A stretch of DNA of 64,000 nucleotides. Origin: Actinomycetota bacterium. GTDB lineage: Bacteria > Actinomycetota > Acidimicrobiia > Acidimicrobiales > AC-14. The stretch is taken from positions 72,569 through 136,568 of the forward strand of contig VAWU01000032.1 in the NCBI GenBank assembly GCA_005888325.1, in the 5' to 3' direction. The notes under the pieces are model-generated. The model was not told the DNA's origin. It ran no database searches and was given only the letters and a program-made list of their open reading frames with translations. Shown here one piece after another: positions 60,577 to 64,000 of this stretch; position 1 is the stretch's first letter, and every line of letters starts with the position of its first letter. The position numbers and the translations under genes were made by a program.

Positions 60577-62844
60577 TCACTCCTTGGCGAGCTCGGTTCT
60601 GGCGGTTGCGGCGACGTCGGCGGCATCGGCGCGGCTGCGAATGTCGAAGGTGATGCGTTCGATGGTGCCGCTGAACGCGAACGGCGCCTCGTAGTCGTCG
60701 ACCACCGGTGACAGTGCGTCGCGCCCGATGTCGAGCCCGGTCGAGCCGAGCATCCGGACCAGAGTCGGGATCTCGAGGCTCGTCAGGTCGTCGCCGTCGA
60801 CCACGAGCGTGAGCATGCCACCTCTGTCGGCACGGTCGAAGCGGGCCCCGAGCTCGTGCCGTCCGGCGGTGAGGTCGATCGGTGCGACGGCACGGTGATG
60901 CGTGCCGAGCGCGTTGTAGTCGAACTGCAGCGTCGCGTCCTTCACGAAGAACGAGTGGCCGACGTTGTGCCCACCACGGGCGTACAGGACGCCCTCGACG
61001 CCGCGGGCCGGAAGGTCGACCATCGCGGTGATCGTCCACGACCGCCCGCCGAGCGGCGGCGCCGCGTCAACGGGAACGTGCGCGATGGGCGGGAAGTACG
61101 TGTACCGCGTGCGGGCGTGCACCGTTCCCGGCCGGGCCGTGGCGCCGAAGAGCTCGATCGTGCGGTCGTCGAGCGGCAGCACGCCGTGCCGGCCGGCCTC
61201 GACCCACCATGCGTCGATCAGCTCGCGCAGCTTGTCGGGGTGCGCCGCGGAGAGGTCGTGGCACTCCGAGAAGTCGTCGTCGAGGCGGTAGAGCGCCCAC
61301 TCGTCGTCGTCGATCGGCCGGCCCTGCTCGTGGTAAGTGGTGATCTTCCAGCCGTCGGCCCACAGACCGCGGTGGCCCATCTGCTCGAAGTACTGGATCG
61401 CGCGCGGTGTCGGGGCGGAACCGTCGTCGAACGTCGCGGCGATGGACGCGCCGTGCATCGGGATCTGGAGCACCCCGTTGTGGTCGTCGGTGACCGGCGC
61501 GCCCGTGACGGCGAGGATGGTCGGTGTGATGTCGACCGCGTGGCAGAACTGGTCGCGGATCGCGCCACGATCCGCGATCCCGTTCGGCCAGTGCACGACG
61601 AGCGGGTCACGTACCCCGCCGCCGTACGTGTTCTGCTTGTACCAGCGCAGCGGTGAGTTTCCGGCCTGCGCCCATCCCCACGGATAGTTCGAGTGCGAGT
61701 GCGGGCCGCCGATGTCGTCGAGGCGGGTGGCGACGATGTCGTCGATGTCCTCCCAGGCGGCGTTGAAGAAGCTGAACTCGTCCATGACGCCGAACGGCCC
61801 GCCCTCACGGGAAGCGCCGTTGTCGGAAAGGACCATGAGGAGCGTGTCGTCGAGCAGGCCGCGCGTCTCGAGGAAGTCGACGAGGCGGCCGATCTGCGCG
61901 TCGGTGTGCTCGAGCATGGCCGCGAACGCCTCCTGCAGCCGTGCCGCGAAGGCCCGTTGATTGTCGGTCAGGTCCTCCCACGCCGGCACGCCGGGATTCG
62001 GTGGCGCCAGCGTCGTGCCCTCGGGGACGATGCCAAGGTCGAGCTGCCGCGCGAACCAACGCTCCCGCGCCGCGCCGTAGCCGTCGTCGAACTTCCCTCG
62101 CCACCGCTGCAGGTACTCGACCGGTGCCTGGTGCGGCGCATGCGTCGCGCCGAAGGCGAGGTAGAGGAAGAAGGGCCGGTCGGGTCGGATGGACTGCAGG
62201 TCGCCGATCCATCCCGTCGCCTTGCCGACGATGTCCTCCGACACGTGGTAGCCGTCCTCCGGACGCCCGGGCGGGTCGATGTGGCCGTTGTCGCTGGTGA
62301 GCTCGGGATGGAACTGATCGGTCTCTCCCTGCAGGAACCCGTAGAAGCGGTCGAAGCCCTTCTGCAGGGGCCAGTTCGTGTGCGGCCCCGCCGCCGAGCA
62401 TTCATCCATCGGCGCCAGGTGCCACTTCCCCGCCGCGTAGGTGGCATAGCCGTAGGCGCGCAGGAGCTCGGCCACGGTCGCGGCGCGCGGGCTGATGCCG
62501 CCGCGCATGTGCGGGAAACCCGTGTTCCAGTTGGACACGCCGCGCATGCCGACGGCATGCGGGTTGCGGCCGGTGAGCAGCGCGGCCCGCGACGGCGAGC
62601 AGAGCGCGGTGGTGTGGAACCCCGTGTACCGCAGGCCGTTGGCGGCGAGGCGGTCGATCGTGGGCGTGGCCAGCTCGGAGCCGTAGCACCCGAAGTGGGC
62701 GAAGCCGGTGTCGTCGAGCACGACCATCACCACGTTCCGCCCGCCCAGCCCGGGTGGTGTCTCCGGCCACCACGCCGTCGAGTCGTGGTACGTGCGGCCG
62801 ATGTGCCCGCCGAAGTCGGGTTCGTTGGGTGAGCTCATGGTCAT
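60577..62844 (-). CDS. Arylsulfatase-type sulfatase
   Basis: A 755-residue type I sulfatase. The formylglycine signature CSPSRAALLTG begins at Cys82, and VVLDDTGFAHFGCYG supplies the metal-binding Asp pair. GKWHLAPMDEC, SDNGASREGGPFG and a C-terminal region of about 200 residues follow. The enzyme needs FGE-type Cys oxidation. It has no signal peptide, unlike many sulfatases, so it may act inside the cell. ATG 62844 overlaps the upstream stop as ATGA. The natural sulfate ester is unknown. Confidence 0.93.
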   Translation of the reverse strand: MTMSSPNEPDFGGHIGRTYHDSTAWWPETPPGLGGRNVVMVVLDDTGFAHFGCYGSELATPTIDRLAANGLRYTGFHTTALCSPSRAALLTGRNPHAVGMRGVSNWNTGFPHMRGGISPRAATVAELLRAYGYATYAAGKWHLAPMDECSAAGPHTNWPLQKGFDRFYGFLQGETDQFHPELTSDNGHIDPPGRPEDGYHVSEDIVGKATGWIGDLQSIRPDRPFFLYLAFGATHAPHQAPVEYLQRWRGKFDDGYGAARERWFARQLDLGIVPEGTTLAPPNPGVPAWEDLTDNQRAFAARLQEAFAAMLEHTDAQIGRLVDFLETRGLLDDTLLMVLSDNGASREGGPFGVMDEFSFFNAAWEDIDDIVATRLDDIGGPHSHSNYPWGWAQAGNSPLRWYKQNTYGGGVRDPLVVHWPNGIADRGAIRDQFCHAVDITPTILAVTGAPVTDDHNGVLQIPMHGASIAATFDDGSAPTPRAIQYFEQMGHRGLWADGWKITTYHEQGRPIDDDEWALYRLDDDFSECHDLSAAHPDKLRELIDAWWVEAGRHGVLPLDDRTIELFGATARPGTVHARTRYTYFPPIAHVPVDAAPPLGGRSWTITAMVDLPARGVEGVLYARGGHNVGHSFFVKDATLQFDYNALGTHHRAVAPIDLTAGRHELGARFDRADRGGMLTLVVDGDDLTSLEIPTLVRMLGSTGLDIGRDALSPVVDDYEAPFAFSGTIERITFDIRSRADAADVAATARTELAKE

Positions 62845-63308
62845 CGAACCCGCTCCAGGCGTGCGGTGAACATCGGCCCGTACTCCCACACCAGGTGGTC
62901 ACCGTCGAGCCGTCGCGTCACCTCGAACCCGGGCATGCCGACGGGTCGCAACGTGTGCACTCCGTCCTCGAACGTGCACACCACCGAGATCGACGGTCCG
63001 TTGCCGGCTGCAACGTCGTTCACGCCGTGCTCGACGGTGCCGTCGGCGCGCATGTCGTGGATCACGCCCGACGACGTGATGCACACACGGTCTCCGCACT
63101 GCTCGATGCGCTCCACGTGATCGGCGACGGGGTCCGGGTCCGGGGTGCCTCCGCGCTTCCAGTCGGTCGTCAGGACACGCCACACCCCTCGCATGTCGGG
63201 CGCACCTGCGACCAGGGGCTCCGTACAACCCGCGAGGACCGGCGGCGGCATCTCCGGTCCGTAGCCGCCCGGCGGCGTGTGCGCGACGGGAATCTGGTCT
63301 GCCTGCAT
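62841..63308 (-). CDS. Hypothetical protein, calycin-like pattern
   Basis: A 155-residue soluble protein. Its repeated beta pattern (GVWRVLTTDWKRGG, VERIEQCGDRVCITSSG, HDMRADGTVEHG, SVVCTFEDGVHTL, VTRRLDGDHLVWEYG) resembles lipocalin-like or MoaF-type barrels. No domain can be named. ATG 63308 is chosen; it lies behind the inverted repeat and is coupled to the sulfatase gene. Confidence 0.7.
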   Translation of the reverse strand: MQADQIPVAHTPPGGYGPEMPPPVLAGCTEPLVAGAPDMRGVWRVLTTDWKRGGTPDPDPVADHVERIEQCGDRVCITSSGVIHDMRADGTVEHGVNDVAAGNGPSISVVCTFEDGVHTLRPVGMPGFEVTRRLDGDHLVWEYGPMFTARLERVR

Positions 63309-63323
63309 GCCTGGGACCGTATG

Positions 63324-63346
63324 TATTGACAGCCCCTCTGTCAATA
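63324..63346. promoter_or_regulatory. Perfect 9-bp inverted repeat in a divergent promoter
   Basis: TATTGACAG and CTGTCAATA form a perfect inverted repeat with a five-base spacer (CCCCT). It lies between the minus-strand start at 63308 and the plus-strand start at 63362. TTGACA, a -35-like hexamer, occurs in each arm on opposite strands. A TetR-like or similar dimeric repressor operator is likely. Confidence 0.7.
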
Positions 63347-63361
63347 GTTACGGTCGACGAC

Positions 63362-63994
63362 ATGCCCCGCTACGGCACCATCGACCGCGACTACGGGATG
63401 CGCCTGGCCAACTGCGACCCCGCGACCGACGGCCCGATCTACATGCTCAACCTCATGAAGTACCGCGACGCGGCGGACTACGGCGGCAAAGGCGGCGACG
63501 CGAGCGTCTCGGGACGTGAGGCCGACGATCGCTACGCGCCGGTCGACGTGCTCGCGGCCATCGGGGCGAAGGTCTGCTTCACCGCCGAGGTGCTCGACGC
63601 CTCCGACGACTGGGACCGGGTCGCCGTCGTCCGCTACCCCACCCGCCGGGCCTTCATCGAGATGCAGTCGCGCAAGGACTTCCAGGAGAAGCACGTGCAC
63701 AAGGAAGCCGGCATGCACCACACGATCGTCATGGCCACGCTGCCGGTGGGCGATCTGCCTGCGCGTGCGCGTCCCGGCCGCGTGCTGCTCGAGGTCTGGG
63801 CCGGAGATGCGCCTCCGTCGGTTCAGCGCGGAGCCGCGGTCACGTTCGACATCGAAGGCACCATCATCGGCGATGGACGTACGTGGACGAGCGCGCGCTA
63901 CACCCCGCTCGCGGATGATGCCGACGTCGATCTGTCCGCCCCGACGGCCCACCAGGTCCTGGTGTTGGAGCCGACGATCGACAGGTGGACGTGA
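63362..63994 (+). CDS. DUF1330-like ferredoxin-fold protein
   Basis: A 210-residue protein. DGPIYMLNLMKYRDAADYGG starts a dimeric alpha-beta barrel like DUF1330 or EthD proteins, with AVVRYPTRRAFIEMQSRKDF and HKEAGMHHTIVMATLPVG following. The second half is less clear. Such proteins bind small hydrophobic molecules or act with catabolic enzymes. ATG 63362 is the start; the frame extends upstream through the inverted repeat but that part is not coding. It is divergent from the sulfatase operon. Confidence 0.75.
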   Translation: MPRYGTIDRDYGMRLANCDPATDGPIYMLNLMKYRDAADYGGKGGDASVSGREADDRYAPVDVLAAIGAKVCFTAEVLDASDDWDRVAVVRYPTRRAFIEMQSRKDFQEKHVHKEAGMHHTIVMATLPVGDLPARARPGRVLLEVWAGDAPPSVQRGAAVTFDIEGTIIGDGRTWTSARYTPLADDADVDLSAPTAHQVLVLEPTIDRWT

Positions 63995-64000
63995 CCGACA

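Overview
The window reads as the chromosome of a high-GC actinobacterium, most likely an uncultured member of the class Acidimicrobiia or a near relative. This is inferred from gene content and order; no 16S gene is present. The backbone is actinobacterial. On the minus strand it runs ychF, DUF192, rsmI, metG, tatD, rsmA, ispE, then tRNA-Gln, glmU, prs, rplY, pth, mfd and a SurA-like lipoprotein. Three tiny genes also point to Actinomycetota: bS22 (14872-14970), bL37 (21121-21207) and the biotin synthase auxiliary protein bsaP (25394-25570).

Layout. 1-8.5 kb holds mfd, an M50 protease, pth, rplY, prs and a GlmU lacking most of its acetyltransferase half. 8.6-14.6 kb is an accessory insert in the backbone: a receiver protein, small hypothetical proteins, a hybrid histidine kinase, a frameshifted dehydrogenase and a GT-C-like membrane protein. 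14.7-21.2 kb holds tRNA-Gln and the translation/isoprenoid housekeeping genes. 21.2-28.1 kb is acyl-CoA and biotin metabolism (acyl-CoA carboxylase beta chain, crotonase, hydrolase, PPOX protein, bsaP, bioB, aldehyde dehydrogenase). 28.2-34.3 kb is an envelope region: a secreted protein with six neocarzinostatin-like repeats, then an ECF sigma factor, a large anti-sigma-like protein and an M15 peptidase in one operon. 34.5-43.6 kb is mixed metabolism (crotonase, NUDIX, GH38, amidohydrolase, DUF3089 lipoprotein, catalase-like, PLP enzyme). 43.6-49.8 kb is a tightly overlapped minus-strand operon: AMP-ligase, beta-lactamase-like protein and two complete ABC-2 exporters. 49.9-59.1 kb holds an MBL protein, a TMEM175 channel, DinB, an esterase, an OmpR-type two-component system, a DUF2156 membrane protein and secreted proteins. 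59.1-64 kb holds a BtuF-like protein and a sulfatase cluster with a divergent partner.

Genes are densely packed. Stop/start overlaps of the GTGA or ATGA type are the rule, so translational coupling is widespread. The most unusual feature is a 122-bp repeat present twice (31780-31901 and 45317-45438, 112/122 identical with no gaps). In both places it sits exactly between two co-directional genes. It carries a 26-codon ORF that starts on the upstream gene's stop codon, and then a second start codon for what follows. A shorter, diverged copy forms the start of an ABC permease gene at 44383. Other notable items are four 11-bp-periodic TCTCA/CTCAT direct repeats around the two-component system, a perfect 9-bp inverted repeat in the 63.3-kb divergent promoter, a probable CTG start for pth, and two genes broken by what look like single-base deletions that could be sequencing errors.
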